Shown piece after piece: positions 1-9,798 of a stretch of DNA of 64,000 nt. Source of the DNA: an uncultured Algibacter sp. (GTDB lineage Bacteria > Bacteroidota > Bacteroidia > Flavobacteriales > Flavobacteriaceae). The notes beneath the pieces were generated by a model, which worked only from the letters and a program-made list of their open reading frames with translations, was not told the DNA's origin and made no database searches. Within the stretch, counting starts at the first letter, position 1; every line of letters begins with the position of its first letter. Location of the stretch: the NCBI RefSeq assembly GCF_947487575.1, contig NZ_CANKXG010000005.1:62001-126000 (forward strand), given 5' to 3'. The position numbers and the translations under genes were made by a program.

Positions 1-2156
1 GTGTTGAATACCAAGTTTAAATACATTTTTAAATTTGGCATATTTGGAACATAATCTTGAAAGAGTGCTGCAAACTTTAAGCGCTGGTCTGTTGGTCTAG
101 ATATATAACCTCTGTTATTAATATTTTCTTCGGTTTTTAGATACCCAAAACTAAACCAAGATTCTGTTCCTGGAACAAATTCGCCATTTAAGCGCATATC
201 TAGCCCGTAAGCATATGCAACCGCACTATTGTTAGCTCTGTATCTAATACGAACATTTTCAAGTGTGTAAGGGTTAACATCTGTTAAATTCTTATAATAA
301 ACTTCTGAGGTGAGCTTAAAAGGTCTGTCCCACATTTTAAAACTATAATCGTTTCCTAATACCAGATGAAATGATTTTTGAGCTTTTACATCTGGTTGAA
401 CCACACCATTTCTATCTCTGAGTTCTCTGTAGAAGGGAGGTTGATAATACAAACCACCTGCAACCCTAAAAAGCATGTCTTTCTCCCAATTTGGCTTTAT
501 TGCAAATTGAGCACGCGGACTAAAAACAACTTGGTTTGATGTTGAAAAATCATCACCGCTTACAGACCAACTGTGCGCACGAATACCTGCATTATACCAA
601 ACATCACTTGTTCCTAAAGTGCTTCGTTTACTCCATTGCGCATAAGCTTGAAATCTGTTTATTTGAGTGTTATTTGTAGCTCTAACATTTTGAAATGGCT
701 CTAAAGGGCCCGTAAAAGGTTCGTAAGGTTGTTCATTAGGAGATGTTCTGGGAGGTCTTATAGAAAATCCTGCCGAGTCGATAACTTCCCACTCAATTAA
801 ACGATCCCTAATGTCTTCATTTGTATATTTTAAAGACCATTCAAACCTATTATCATTAACTTTAAAATCGCCTTTATGCTCAATATTGGTAATAAGTGCG
901 TCCAAATCATTTCTTCCGTGGTTCAATTGGCTGCCTATGCCTTGGCTAAATTCAACTTCCCCTAAATTTTCATCGCCTATATTGCCGTTTACTTCTCCTA
1001 ATCTATATTGTGCTAAAATATCAAAGTATTCTTCTTCAGTAGTATGATATGTTGATGCAATTAAATGTAGCGTTAAATCATCATTTGCAAAATAAGACCC
1101 TTTAAAGGCGCCAAAAAGTGTTTGATATCTATCCTTTTCTTGACCATCATAAAATACCAATAATGCCACGGGCTCGCTTAATGTTCCAAAATTAGTTTGT
1201 CGGGCTTGTGGTTCAAAATTGTATTTATTAATTGAAGCACTTCCTAAAAAACTTAAATTAAATTTATTGGAAAACTTATAGGTAAAAAAGCCTTGGGCAT
1301 CTGCAAATGTTGGTCTAAAATTAGTTTCTGTTTCTTTAGCATTTACTAATAAACTATTATCGCGGTAACGAAGCCCAACAATTCCTGTGAATTTGGAATC
1401 TTTGCTTATGTTTTCCACAGAAAGACTTCCTCCTAATAAACTTAAATCGGCATTAACTTCAAATTGATAAGGGTTTTTATATGTGATGTCTAAAACAGAT
1501 GAAAGCTTATCACCATACTTTGCCTGAAAACCACCTGCAGAGAAATCTACATTTTGCACCAAATTTGTGTTTACAAAACTCAAACCTTCTTGTTGACCAG
1601 AACGCACTAAAAATGGACGATAAACTTCAATACCATTTACATATACTAAGTTTTCATCATAATTTCCTCCTCGAACGGAATACTGTGTGCTTAACTCATT
1701 ATTGTTACTAACCCCAGGTAAGGTTAATAACAAATTTTCTACACCAGCATTGGCTCCAGGGATTTTGCGAATAACATCTGGTTTTATCGTAATAACGCCT
1801 TCAACCTCTTTTTTTCTATTACTATTAATAATAATAGTGGCTATTTGTTCAATTGAGGCACTCATTACAGGATTAAATTCAAGTTCCTCACCGTTTTTTA
1901 AATTGAAAGTACTTGTTACCTTTTTATGTGAAAGATGGGTGAACTCAATAGTTATATTTTTATTAGCTGGAATTGTAATACTGTAAAAACCGTTGGTATT
2001 TGTTTCTGTTCCATTATCCTCAGTTTTTATGCTTACTTTTTCTATAGGATTATTTTTTTCATCAAGAATAATTCCTTTAATAGTTGCATTTTGTGCAAAA
2101 CTTAAGGTTAGGATTGAAAAAAACAGGATGGTAGTTAGTAGTTGTTTTGCCTTCAA
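1..2156 (-). CDS. TonB-dependent receptor with N-terminal carboxypeptidase-regulatory-like domain (3' end off window)
   Basis: Minus-strand reading from a TTG start at 2156 gives MKAKQLLTTILFFSILTLSFAQNATIKGIILDEKNNPIEKVSI...PGANAGVENLLLTLPGVSNNNELSTQYSVRGGNYDENLVYVNGIEVYRPF...; signal peptide, CarboxypepD_reg-like repeat, TonB plug and barrel. Open to the window edge, so absent from the ORF track. Confidence 0.88.
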   Translation of the reverse strand, partial: MKAKQLLTTILFFSILTLSFAQNATIKGIILDEKNNPIEKVSIKTEDNGTETNTNGFYSITIPANKNITIEFTHLSHKKVTSTFNLKNGEELEFNPVMSASIEQIATIIINSNRKKEVEGVITIKPDVIRKIPGANAGVENLLLTLPGVSNNNELSTQYSVRGGNYDENLVYVNGIEVYRPFLVRSGQQEGLSFVNTNLVQNVDFSAGGFQAKYGDKLSSVLDITYKNPYQFEVNADLSLLGGSLSVENISKDSKFTGIVGLRYRDNSLLVNAKETETNFRPTFADAQGFFTYKFSNKFNLSFLGSASINKYNFEPQARQTNFGTLSEPVALLVFYDGQEKDRYQTLFGAFKGSYFANDDLTLHLIASTYHTTEEEYFDILAQYRLGEVNGNIGDENLGEVEFSQGIGSQLNHGRNDLDALITNIEHKGDFKVNDNRFEWSLKYTNEDIRDRLIEWEVIDSAGFSIRPPRTSPNEQPYEPFTGPLEPFQNVRATNNTQINRFQAYAQWSKRSTLGTSDVWYNAGIRAHSWSVSGDDFSTSNQVVFSPRAQFAIKPNWEKDMLFRVAGGLYYQPPFYRELRDRNGVVQPDVKAQKSFHLVLGNDYSFKMWDRPFKLTSEVYYKNLTDVNPYTLENVRIRYRANNSAVAYAYGLDMRLNGEFVPGTESWFSFGYLKTEENINNRGYISRPTDQRLKFAALFQDYVPNMPNLKMYLNLVFN

Positions 2157-2169
2157 AAGTATAAAAAGT

Positions 2170-3855
2170 TTATTTTCTATAAAATAACGTTTCAAAAGTA
2201 GAATTATTTCCAACATTATCGGTAACAATTACTTTTAAATTGTTTTTAGTGCTAGTTATCTTGCTATCATTAAAATCGTAGATAAGGGTGTTTTTTTTGT
2301 AATCATATTCCATCAATATCCATTTTCCATTTATAGTAGCGCGATAATTTGATATTCCAGAACCTTCATCATCAATTTTAATTTTTAGATATCTATACTT
2401 GCTTAGCCATTGTTTACTCTTAAAGTTAACACTAGAAATTTTTGGTTTTATAGTATCCATAGCAAGAGCGTAAGTGCCTAGTTTTTTTGAACGCCCAATT
2501 AATAAGTTGTCTTTTCTTTTGGTATAAGTATATGATGGGGAATTTTTATAGCCAACTAGTCTTGCAATATAAAGTTTGCTTTTATCGGCGTTTGAATATT
2601 TACTAACATCATAAGTAATGTTGAAATTCTTTTTAGTAGCTTTTACGTCTTTATGAAGTTTAAGTGTATCGTTTTTTACTTCAAAATCTATATAAAAATC
2701 ATCATAAAAGGTGTCTTTATAAAAATCTACAACAACATTTTCTGTTTTTAAATTTATGGTTTGGTTTGCTTTAATATAGTAGGGAGTAACTTTTTCTTGA
2801 GCAGGTTGGGTTATACTTCTGTTTGTACCTTTTATATGAATGGTTACCCAAGCCTCATTGTTTTTAAAATCAGAAACTTTAATTTTATAAACCGAGTACG
2901 TACTGTCTTCAATTTTTATAACTCCATCGTTAAGCACTGAATTAAAAAGACTTAAAGGGTTGTTCTTTTTGAATAATTTTTGAACACGTTGCTTTTTTGT
3001 TATAAAATGCTCGTAATCTATAAGCTGATTAATATGCTTAGTTTCATCAAAAGAAAAACGTTTAAAATCTATTTCAAAGTTTCTTTTACCATTAATAAAT
3101 GTTTGAATATTGTATACGCCATTAGAATTTGCAGCTAAGTCTTGCCTATCAAAAGTACTAATAGCAAAACCTATATTCCCTAATGCTTTAATATTTTCAA
3201 CATTATAATCACCATTATTTAAAGGTGTTAATCGTAGTTTTTGTTTAGTATTAGAATTATTAATAAATGAATTTCTATCTAAAGGGTATGCATAAATAGA
3301 TTTGATTATGGGGTTGCTAGTGTCTTTAATATCCATTCCAAATAACATAGGATTCATTGGGCGTTCTTGCTTATCTCTAATCTCGAAATGTAAATGTGGA
3401 CCGCCAGAACCACCAGAATTTCCACTATATGCAATAAGACCGTCTCTTAAAACGATTAAATCTTCTGCTTTTGGAAACAACTCAATTTCATAAGATTCTT
3501 TTTCATATTGCTGTTTTTTTACATAAGCTTCAATATCTGGCGAAAATTTTTGAAGATGCGCATACACCGTAGTATACCCGTTAGGATGTGTTATATATAG
3601 TGCTTTGCCATAACCGTAATGCGATACTTTTATTCTACTAACAAAGCCACTGGCAGAAGCCCTAACTTTTAAGCCTGTACGCTGTTGCGTTTTAATATCC
3701 ATTCCTGAATGAAAATGATTAGAGCGAAGCTCGGCAAATGTGCCAGATAAAATTAACGGGATATCTAAAGGGCTACTAAAATAATCCTGCGGATAATTAT
3801 TTTGTGCACTTGAGAATAATGAAAAAACTAGAAAGAGGGACAGTATAAATCGCAT
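2170..3855 (-). CDS. M23 family metallopeptidase (LytM-like)
   Basis: Signal peptide; HFHSGMDIKT...GNSGGSGGPHLHFEIRD motif typical of M23 peptidases. Confidence 0.92.
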   Translation of the reverse strand: MRFILSLFLVFSLFSSAQNNYPQDYFSSPLDIPLILSGTFAELRSNHFHSGMDIKTQQRTGLKVRASASGFVSRIKVSHYGYGKALYITHPNGYTTVYAHLQKFSPDIEAYVKKQQYEKESYEIELFPKAEDLIVLRDGLIAYSGNSGGSGGPHLHFEIRDKQERPMNPMLFGMDIKDTSNPIIKSIYAYPLDRNSFINNSNTKQKLRLTPLNNGDYNVENIKALGNIGFAISTFDRQDLAANSNGVYNIQTFINGKRNFEIDFKRFSFDETKHINQLIDYEHFITKKQRVQKLFKKNNPLSLFNSVLNDGVIKIEDSTYSVYKIKVSDFKNNEAWVTIHIKGTNRSITQPAQEKVTPYYIKANQTINLKTENVVVDFYKDTFYDDFYIDFEVKNDTLKLHKDVKATKKNFNITYDVSKYSNADKSKLYIARLVGYKNSPSYTYTKRKDNLLIGRSKKLGTYALAMDTIKPKISSVNFKSKQWLSKYRYLKIKIDDEGSGISNYRATINGKWILMEYDYKKNTLIYDFNDSKITSTKNNLKVIVTDNVGNNSTFETLFYRK

Positions 3856-4031
3856 AGGTATGTATTATGGCTAAAATATTAATTTGATATGAAAGCGCAA
3901 AGAATAAAGCAAAAATCAAGCCATGCTGTTTTGTATTGGGCTTAATCTTAGAAAGAAAAATTTTATGATAAAACAATTGTAATATATGGCTAAGAATGTT
4001 AACTTTGTAAGGTAAGTATTGAAATTTGTAA

Positions 4032-4322
4032 ATGAGTAATATTGAAGATATTGTAGATTCTTTAGAAAACAAGATTAGTAAAGTATTACACAAACTAGAG
4101 CTTTTGAAACTTGCTAATTTGAAATTAAATGAAGAATTAGAGATTTCAAAGCAAGAAAATTTAACCCAAAAAAAGCATATAGCTGATTGGGAAGAAAAAT
4201 ATGAAGCACTTAAAATTGCAAATACAATACTTGGTAGTGACGATAATAAAAGAGAAACTAAGCTTAAAATAAACGCATTAATCAGGGACATTGATCATTG
4301 TATTGCTCAACTCGCTGATTAA
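4032..4322 (+). CDS. Small coiled-coil protein upstream of zapA
   Basis: 96 aa, heptad-rich, no signal peptide; 15 nt before the zapA ORF. Confidence 0.7.
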   Translation: MSNIEDIVDSLENKISKVLHKLELLKLANLKLNEELEISKQENLTQKKHIADWEEKYEALKIANTILGSDDNKRETKLKINALIRDIDHCIAQLAD

Positions 4323-4337
4323 AGCTAATTAAACTCA

Positions 4338-4631
4338 ATGTCAGAAAAGCTTAAAATAAAGCTATCTATAGCTAATAGAGTATATCCTTTAACAATTGAG
4401 CCAAGTCAAGAAGAAGGATTACGTAAAGCGGCTAAAAACATTGAGGCTATGATAAAGCAATTTGAGCAAAGTTATTCTGTTCGAGATAAACAAGATGTTT
4501 TGGCAATGTGTGCCTTACAATTTGCATCTCAAGTAGAGCAGAAGTCTATTGATAAAACAAATGTAAATGAGCATGTAGAAGAAAAACTAAATGCTTTAAA
4601 TGATTTGTTACATGCTCATATAGTTTCTTAA
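4338..4631 (+). CDS. zapA: Cell division protein ZapA
   Basis: MSEKLKIKLSIANRVYPLTIEPSQEEGLRKAAKNIEAMI... matches ZapA family; upstream of rny. Confidence 0.85.
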   Translation: MSEKLKIKLSIANRVYPLTIEPSQEEGLRKAAKNIEAMIKQFEQSYSVRDKQDVLAMCALQFASQVEQKSIDKTNVNEHVEEKLNALNDLLHAHIVS

Positions 4632-4639
4632 CGTTCTTT

Positions 4640-4870
4640 AAAATAAACTAAAAGTTACTGCCTACATTGGTTATTTTTTTTGATAAACTCAACGTTAATT
4701 CTTTAAAAAGGGTGAGTTTAAGTTGTAAAAGCATGCTGCTAGTACTGAATTTATTTTCGGTATCTCGAGCAGACCCTTGATCAGCTTGTTAGCCCTAAAC
4801 TTGTTTTTAAGGAGTTTATACAAAACTTTATACCGGTGTAGGCTTTTTTATATACCAATTTGAATATGTT
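4640..4870 (+). ncRNA. ssrS: Candidate 6S RNA (boundaries approximate)
   Basis: ~290 nt non-coding gap between zapA and rny; foldable: TGCT..TACTGAA-TTTATT-TTCGGTA..AGCA apical hairpin plus a flanking AGTTTA/TAAACT pairing; zapA adjacency is a known 6S context. Confidence 0.55.
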
Positions 4871-4919
4871 AGTTAGTATTTAAACTGGATTTTTACACAC
4901 AAATCAACTAAAACAAACG

Positions 4920-6494
4920 ATGGACAACTCAATTATATTTGCAGTAGGAGGTGTTGCGCTAGGAGTCATAATTGGCTTTATAATAGCAAAAACACTAGAG
5001 AAAAACAACGCTTCAAAACTTGTTAAAGAAGCTAAAAAGGATGCCGCTTTAATATTAAAAGAAGCAAAAAGCGAAGGAGAAACGCTTAAAAAAGATAAAA
5101 TCCTTCAGGCTAAAGAAAAGTTTATTGAACTAAAGTCGGAGCACGAAAAGGTTATTTTATCTCGTGATAAGAAAATGGCTGAGTCTGAAAAGCGTACGCG
5201 TGATAAAGAATCTCAGATCTCAAGTGAATTAGCTAAAGGTAAAAAACTAAATGAAAGTTTAGAAAGTAAATCTAAAAACTACGATCACAGGTTAGATGTT
5301 TTAGAAAAGAAGCAAGAAGAGGTTGATAAATTGCATAAAAGACAAGTACAACAACTAGAAGTTATTTCTAGTCTTTCGGCTGAAGAAGCTAAAGAGCAAC
5401 TAGTGGAGTCTTTAAAAGGAGAAGCAAAGAACGATGCTATGGCATACATTCAGAGTGCTTTAGAAGAGGCTAAATTAACTGCCGAACAAGATGCTAAAAA
5501 GATAATAATAAATACCATACAGCGTATTGGAACAGAGGAAGCAGTAGATAATTGTGTGTCTGTATTTAATATAGAGTCTGATGATGTTAAAGGACGTATT
5601 ATTGGTCGTGAAGGACGAAATATTAGAGCCATTGAAGCTGCAACAGGTGTTGAAATAATTGTTGATGATACACCAGAAGCGATTATATTATCATGTTTTG
5701 ATTCTGTGCGTAGAGAAGTAGCGCGTTTATCATTACATAAGTTGGTTACAGATGGTAGAATTCACCCTGCTAGAATTGAGGAAATCGTTAAGAAGACTCA
5801 GAAACAAATTGAACAAGAAATTATAGAAGTTGGTAAACGTACTGTTATTGATTTAGGAATTCATAATTTAAACCCTGAGTTAATTAAAATGGTAGGTAGA
5901 ATGAAATACCGTTCTTCTTATGGACAAAACTTATTACAACACTCAAGAGAGGTAGCAAAACTTTGTGGCGTTATGGCAGCAGAGTTAGGTTTAAACCCAA
6001 AACTGGCTAAAAGAGCAGGATTATTACATGATATCGGAAAAGTGCCAGATGCTGAAGCAGATATGGAAACACCACACGCCATTTTAGGTATGCAATGGGC
6101 AGAGAAGTTTGGTGAAAAGGCAGATGTTTGTAATGCTATTGGAGCGCACCATGATGAAGTAGAAATGAAATCATTATTGGCTCCTATTATTCAAGTATGT
6201 GATGCTATTTCTGGAGCAAGACCAGGTGCAAGACGTCAAGTTCTAGACAGTTACATACAACGTTTAAAAGACTTAGAAGATATTGCCTTTGGGTTTAATG
6301 GTGTTAAAAAAGCGTATGCTATCCAAGCAGGTAGAGAACTACGTGTTATTGTTGAAAGTGAAAAAGTAAATGATGATGTAGCAGCAGATTTATCATTTAG
6401 CATTTCTCAAAAAATACAAACGGATATGACTTATCCTGGGCAAGTTAAAGTAACTGTAATTAGAGAAACTAGAGCGGTTAATATTGCTAAGTAG
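4920..6494 (+). CDS. rny: Ribonuclease Y
   Basis: N-terminal TM and coiled coil, KH ([15 protein letters not shown]) and HD (LLHDIGK) motifs. Confidence 0.96.
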   Translation: MDNSIIFAVGGVALGVIIGFIIAKTLEKNNASKLVKEAKKDAALILKEAKSEGETLKKDKILQAKEKFIELKSEHEKVILSRDKKMAESEKRTRDKESQISSELAKGKKLNESLESKSKNYDHRLDVLEKKQEEVDKLHKRQVQQLEVISSLSAEEAKEQLVESLKGEAKNDAMAYIQSALEEAKLTAEQDAKKIIINTIQRIGTEEAVDNCVSVFNIESDDVKGRIIGREGRNIRAIEAATGVEIIVDDTPEAIILSCFDSVRREVARLSLHKLVTDGRIHPARIEEIVKKTQKQIEQEIIEVGKRTVIDLGIHNLNPELIKMVGRMKYRSSYGQNLLQHSREVAKLCGVMAAELGLNPKLAKRAGLLHDIGKVPDAEADMETPHAILGMQWAEKFGEKADVCNAIGAHHDEVEMKSLLAPIIQVCDAISGARPGARRQVLDSYIQRLKDLEDIAFGFNGVKKAYAIQAGRELRVIVESEKVNDDVAADLSFSISQKIQTDMTYPGQVKVTVIRETRAVNIAK

Positions 6495-6561
6495 TTTTTT
6501 GGTTGCTAGTTAATAGGCTTTAGTTATTAGAGCGCATTATAATAAAATATTATAATTCTTA

Positions 6562-6601
6562 AAATCTCAGGTTAAAATTTAATCTGAGATCTTTTTTTTT
6601 A
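6562..6601 (+). terminator. Rho-independent terminator after rny
   Basis: ATCTCAGGTTAAAATTTAATCTGAGAT followed by a T run. Confidence 0.7.
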
Positions 6602-6848
6602 TTACTAATGTTCATTGGTGTACGATATAAGGACTCAAGACCACTGCACTTAAAGAACAAATAATAAAGACTTGATTGTAACTATTTGCGAATAATTAAA
6701 CTCTTTTTTTAGCTTTTCATAATAATTAAAAAAAGGATGTATTCTTAAAAGCATAGTCTAAAATCTAACAGAAACGGTGCTACGGTTTATTCTAAGAGGT
6801 TTTTCACTGATTACATTATTTTTATCGGACAACATTGATTAATTTTCA

Positions 6849-6925
6849 CTAACAACTAACAACTAACAACTAACAACTAACAACTAACAACTAACAACTA
6901 ACAACTAACAACTAACAACTAACAA
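6849..6925. repeat. Tandem heptanucleotide repeat, 11 perfect copies of CTAACAA
   Basis: Direct reading; 77 nt = 11 x 7. Confidence 0.97.
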
Positions 6926-6932
6926 CCGATAA

Positions 6933-7829
6933 CTATTTCCTCGGATGATATTGCTCTACAACTTTCGCTAAATGGCTTTTATCAAGATGCACGTAAATTT
7001 CAGTAGTGGTAATGCTTTCGTGTCCTAACATAAGCTGTATGGAACGTAAATCGGCATTGTTTTCTAGTAGATGAGTGGCAAACGAATGTCTAAACGTATG
7101 CGGAGATATACTCTTTTTTAAATCTATTTTTACTGCAAGTTGTTTTATTATGGTGAAAATCATAGCGCGGGTTAATTGTTTGCCGCGTCTATTTAAAAAC
7201 AAAGTATCTTCATGTCCAGGCTGGATGTTTAAATGAATACGAATTTCATTTCTGTAAATATTAATATACTTTTGAGTAATATCAATAATAGGAACAAAAC
7301 GTTGTTTATCACCTTTACCAGTTACTTTTATAAAGCCTTCATCAAAAAATAAGTCTGATATTTTTAGATTAATAAGCTCGCTTACTCGCAATCCGCAACC
7401 ATATAATGTTTCAAGCATGGCTCTATTACGTTCACCCTCTGGTTTGCTTAAGTCAATGGCTTTAATAATAAGGTCTATTTCTTCTTCGGAAAGCGTGTCT
7501 GGAAGCTTTCTTCCTATTTTAGGCGATTCTATAAGTTCTAGTGGGTTGTCTTTTCTATAATCCTCAAATACTAAATAATTAAAAAAACTGCGCAAGCCAG
7601 ATATTAATCGAGATTGAGACCTTGCATTTACGGTTTTGGCAATTTCATATATAAATTGTTGAATAATCTCTGAGGTTATATGAATAGGAGAACTTTTTAT
7701 GTCATTAGTTTCAATAAAATCAGCGAGTTTTTTTACATCAAGCGCATAATTATCAATAGAATTTTTTGATAAACCACGTTCTATTTTTAAATATAACTGA
7801 TAGTCTTTTAAAGCATTTTGCCAATTCAT
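6933..7829 (-). CDS. xerD: Site-specific tyrosine recombinase XerD
   Basis: SAM-like N-terminal domain, LYGCGLRVSEL, HTFRHSFATHLLENNADLRSIQLMLGHESITTTEIYVH; ORF track start at 7898 is probably too far upstream (MNWQNALKDYQ at 7829). Confidence 0.9.
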   Translation of the reverse strand: MNWQNALKDYQLYLKIERGLSKNSIDNYALDVKKLADFIETNDIKSSPIHITSEIIQQFIYEIAKTVNARSQSRLISGLRSFFNYLVFEDYRKDNPLELIESPKIGRKLPDTLSEEEIDLIIKAIDLSKPEGERNRAMLETLYGCGLRVSELINLKISDLFFDEGFIKVTGKGDKQRFVPIIDITQKYINIYRNEIRIHLNIQPGHEDTLFLNRRGKQLTRAMIFTIIKQLAVKIDLKKSISPHTFRHSFATHLLENNADLRSIQLMLGHESITTTEIYVHLDKSHLAKVVEQYHPRK

Positions 7830-8050
7830 AGTTGTAAAAATAACCAAATAACAAGAATAATTGGTTTTAATTATATACGTATTTATACGTATATTCATTA
7901 TAAATTGTTAATAAAATTAAAAATAACTAATTGATTATTAGTTGTTTATATAAATATGTTGGTAAAAATGTTAATAACATTGAATTATATGTAGTCTTTT
8001 ACAAAAAAATATCTTTAATTTGTTCTAATCAAACTAAAAACATTTTAATT

Positions 8051-8542
8051 ATGAAAAAAGTATTATTATTAGCTGCAATTGCAGTATTTGGATTAACAAG
8101 TGTAAACGCACAAGACACTCAATTTGGTGTAAAAGCAGGTATAGATATAATGTCACAGACTGTTGCTGGCTTCTCTGTTTCATCTACTAATGTGTATTTT
8201 GGAGGTTTTGCTGAAATTGAACTTGATTCATTTACTTTACAGCCAGAAGTTATTTATGTAGCGGCTACTGGGGGAGGTCTTGTTCATGTTCCAGTAATGG
8301 CAAAATTTAATCTTTCTGATGAGTTTAATTTATTAGCAGGACCTGCGTTAGGTTTTCTTACAAATTCTGGAGGAGGAAAATCTTTTAATTATGGCATAGA
8401 AGCGGGAGTTGCTTATGATATAAGTGAAGCACTTTTTCTTGAAGCTAGATACAGCTTAGGATTAGCTGATTTTGCACCTGATGGAGCTGGTTTTACTTCA
8501 AAGCTTAATGGTTTCTTTATTGGAGCTGGATATAGACTATAA
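8051..8542 (+). CDS. Outer membrane beta-barrel protein (porin family)
   Basis: Start MKKVLLLAAIAVFGLTSVNAQ; alternating beta-strand pattern ending in aromatic GAGYRL. Confidence 0.8.
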   Translation: MKKVLLLAAIAVFGLTSVNAQDTQFGVKAGIDIMSQTVAGFSVSSTNVYFGGFAEIELDSFTLQPEVIYVAATGGGLVHVPVMAKFNLSDEFNLLAGPALGFLTNSGGGKSFNYGIEAGVAYDISEALFLEARYSLGLADFAPDGAGFTSKLNGFFIGAGYRL

Positions 8543-8556
8543 TTATTTAATAAATA

Positions 8557-8588
8557 AAAAAAGGGAAGCAGTTGCTTCCCTTTTTTTA
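8557..8588 (+). terminator. Rho-independent terminator
   Basis: AAAAAAGGGAAGCAGTTGCTTCCCTTTTTTT. Confidence 0.75.
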
Positions 8589-8628
8589 TGCACAATTTTT
8601 ATTTTTTTTAAATCAAACTAAATTTATA

Positions 8629-9189
8629 ATGAAAAAAGTTACAGTTTTTATTGCTACTCTATTTTTTGGAATAGTGACTTTAAGCGCTCAATCAACTGAG
8701 TTCGGTGCTACAGCAGGTTATAACTCTTTAATTGCTACTGCAACCTTTAATGGTGCTTCTGGTTCGGATAGTGTTTCAGGCTTTTATGTAGGTCTATTTG
8801 CAGATTTTGAAACGTCTGATAAGTTTCATGTTCAGCCAGAAATACAATATGTGAACTCTATACAAAATGGCGAGTCTGGGGGTTCACTTGTTATACCAGT
8901 TTTAGGGAGGTATTATATATCTGAAGAGGTAAGTTTGAATTTTGGGCCCCAATTGGATTTTATTCTAGAAGAATCGCCAGGTGTTAAAGCTCTTGGACTT
9001 GCAATTGCGGTTGGGTTAAGTTATGATATTAATACTAACATTTTTCTTTCTTTTAAGTATGCTTTAGGTTTAACAGATAGGTTAGAAGATGGAGCGGTAA
9101 TATTTGATGAATTTGGAAATAGTATAAGTTCCGAAGGAATTACGACTAAGTTTAGTTTCCTTCAAATTGGGCTAGGGTTTAAATTTTAA
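8629..9189 (+). CDS. Outer membrane beta-barrel protein (tandem paralogue)
   Basis: MKKVTVFIATLFFGIVTLSAQ signal peptide; same architecture as the preceding ORF; ends GLGFKF. Confidence 0.8.
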   Translation: MKKVTVFIATLFFGIVTLSAQSTEFGATAGYNSLIATATFNGASGSDSVSGFYVGLFADFETSDKFHVQPEIQYVNSIQNGESGGSLVIPVLGRYYISEEVSLNFGPQLDFILEESPGVKALGLAIAVGLSYDINTNIFLSFKYALGLTDRLEDGAVIFDEFGNSISSEGITTKFSFLQIGLGFKF

Positions 9190-9211
9190 AATTAAAAGAT
9201 AAATTATCAAA

Positions 9212-9237
9212 CCGAAGTAAAGGCTTCGGTTTTTTTA
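9212..9237 (+). terminator. Rho-independent terminator
   Basis: ACCGAAGTAAAGGCTTCGGTTTTTTT. Confidence 0.7.
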
Positions 9238-9263
9238 TGCCCAATTTTTAATATATTTACTTT

Positions 9264-9677
9264 ATGAAAAAGCTAATTATAATTAACGGACCTAACTTGA
9301 ACTTATTAGGGAAAAGAGAACCAAATATATATGGGAGTTTATCCTTTACTGAGTTTTTAGAGGAAGTAAAAGGAAAATACCCAAAAGTTTCAATTGATTA
9401 TTTTCAATCTAATATAGAAGGGGAGTTGATAGATAAATTACATGAGGTTGGTTTTAGTTATGATGGTGTAATTTTAAACGCAGCGGCTTACACGCATACC
9501 TCTGTTGGAATTGGCGATGCTATAAAAGCTATTGAAACTCCAGTTGTAGAGGTTCATATTTCTAATACATTTAATAGGGAAGAGTTTAGACATCAGTCAT
9601 TTATCTCACCAAATGCAAAAGGTGTTATTCTTGGTTTTGGATTACAGAGTTATGAGCTGGCTATTCAGAGTTTTTGA
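9264..9677 (+). CDS. aroQ: Type II 3-dehydroquinate dehydratase
   Basis: IINGPNLNLLGKREPNIYG; EGELIDKLHE; NAAAYTHTSVGI; VEVHISNTFNREEFRHQSF. Confidence 0.97.
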   Translation: MKKLIIINGPNLNLLGKREPNIYGSLSFTEFLEEVKGKYPKVSIDYFQSNIEGELIDKLHEVGFSYDGVILNAAAYTHTSVGIGDAIKAIETPVVEVHISNTFNREEFRHQSFISPNAKGVILGFGLQSYELAIQSF

Positions 9678-9735
9678 ATTAGATTTTTAGAAAGTTAGAT
9701 ATGTTAGAAATTTGCTTTAGCAAATTTTAGATTAT

Positions 9736-9769
9736 AAAAAAAGTTCCAGTATAACTGGAACTTTTTTTA
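9736..9769. terminator. Bidirectional rho-independent terminator between convergent genes
   Basis: AAAAAAAGTTCCAGTATAACTGGAACTTTTTTT. Confidence 0.8.
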
Positions 9770-9798
9770 TCTAAGAAATCTAATTATTTAAGAAAGTC

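Noticed and set aside
811-2187. Plus-strand ORFs 811, 1499, 1687 and 1993
   Set aside because: All antisense to the clear TonB-dependent receptor reading on the minus strand.
3797-4291. ORF 3797..4291 (-), 164 aa Ser/Leu-rich
   Set aside because: Antisense to the coiled-coil ORF upstream of zapA and overlapping the M23 peptidase start; low-complexity composition typical of antisense translation.
6849-6925. CTAACAA array as a possible CRISPR or iteron cluster
   Set aside because: Pure 7-nt tandem repeat with no spacers, cas genes or replication gene nearby; best described as a microsatellite-like array.
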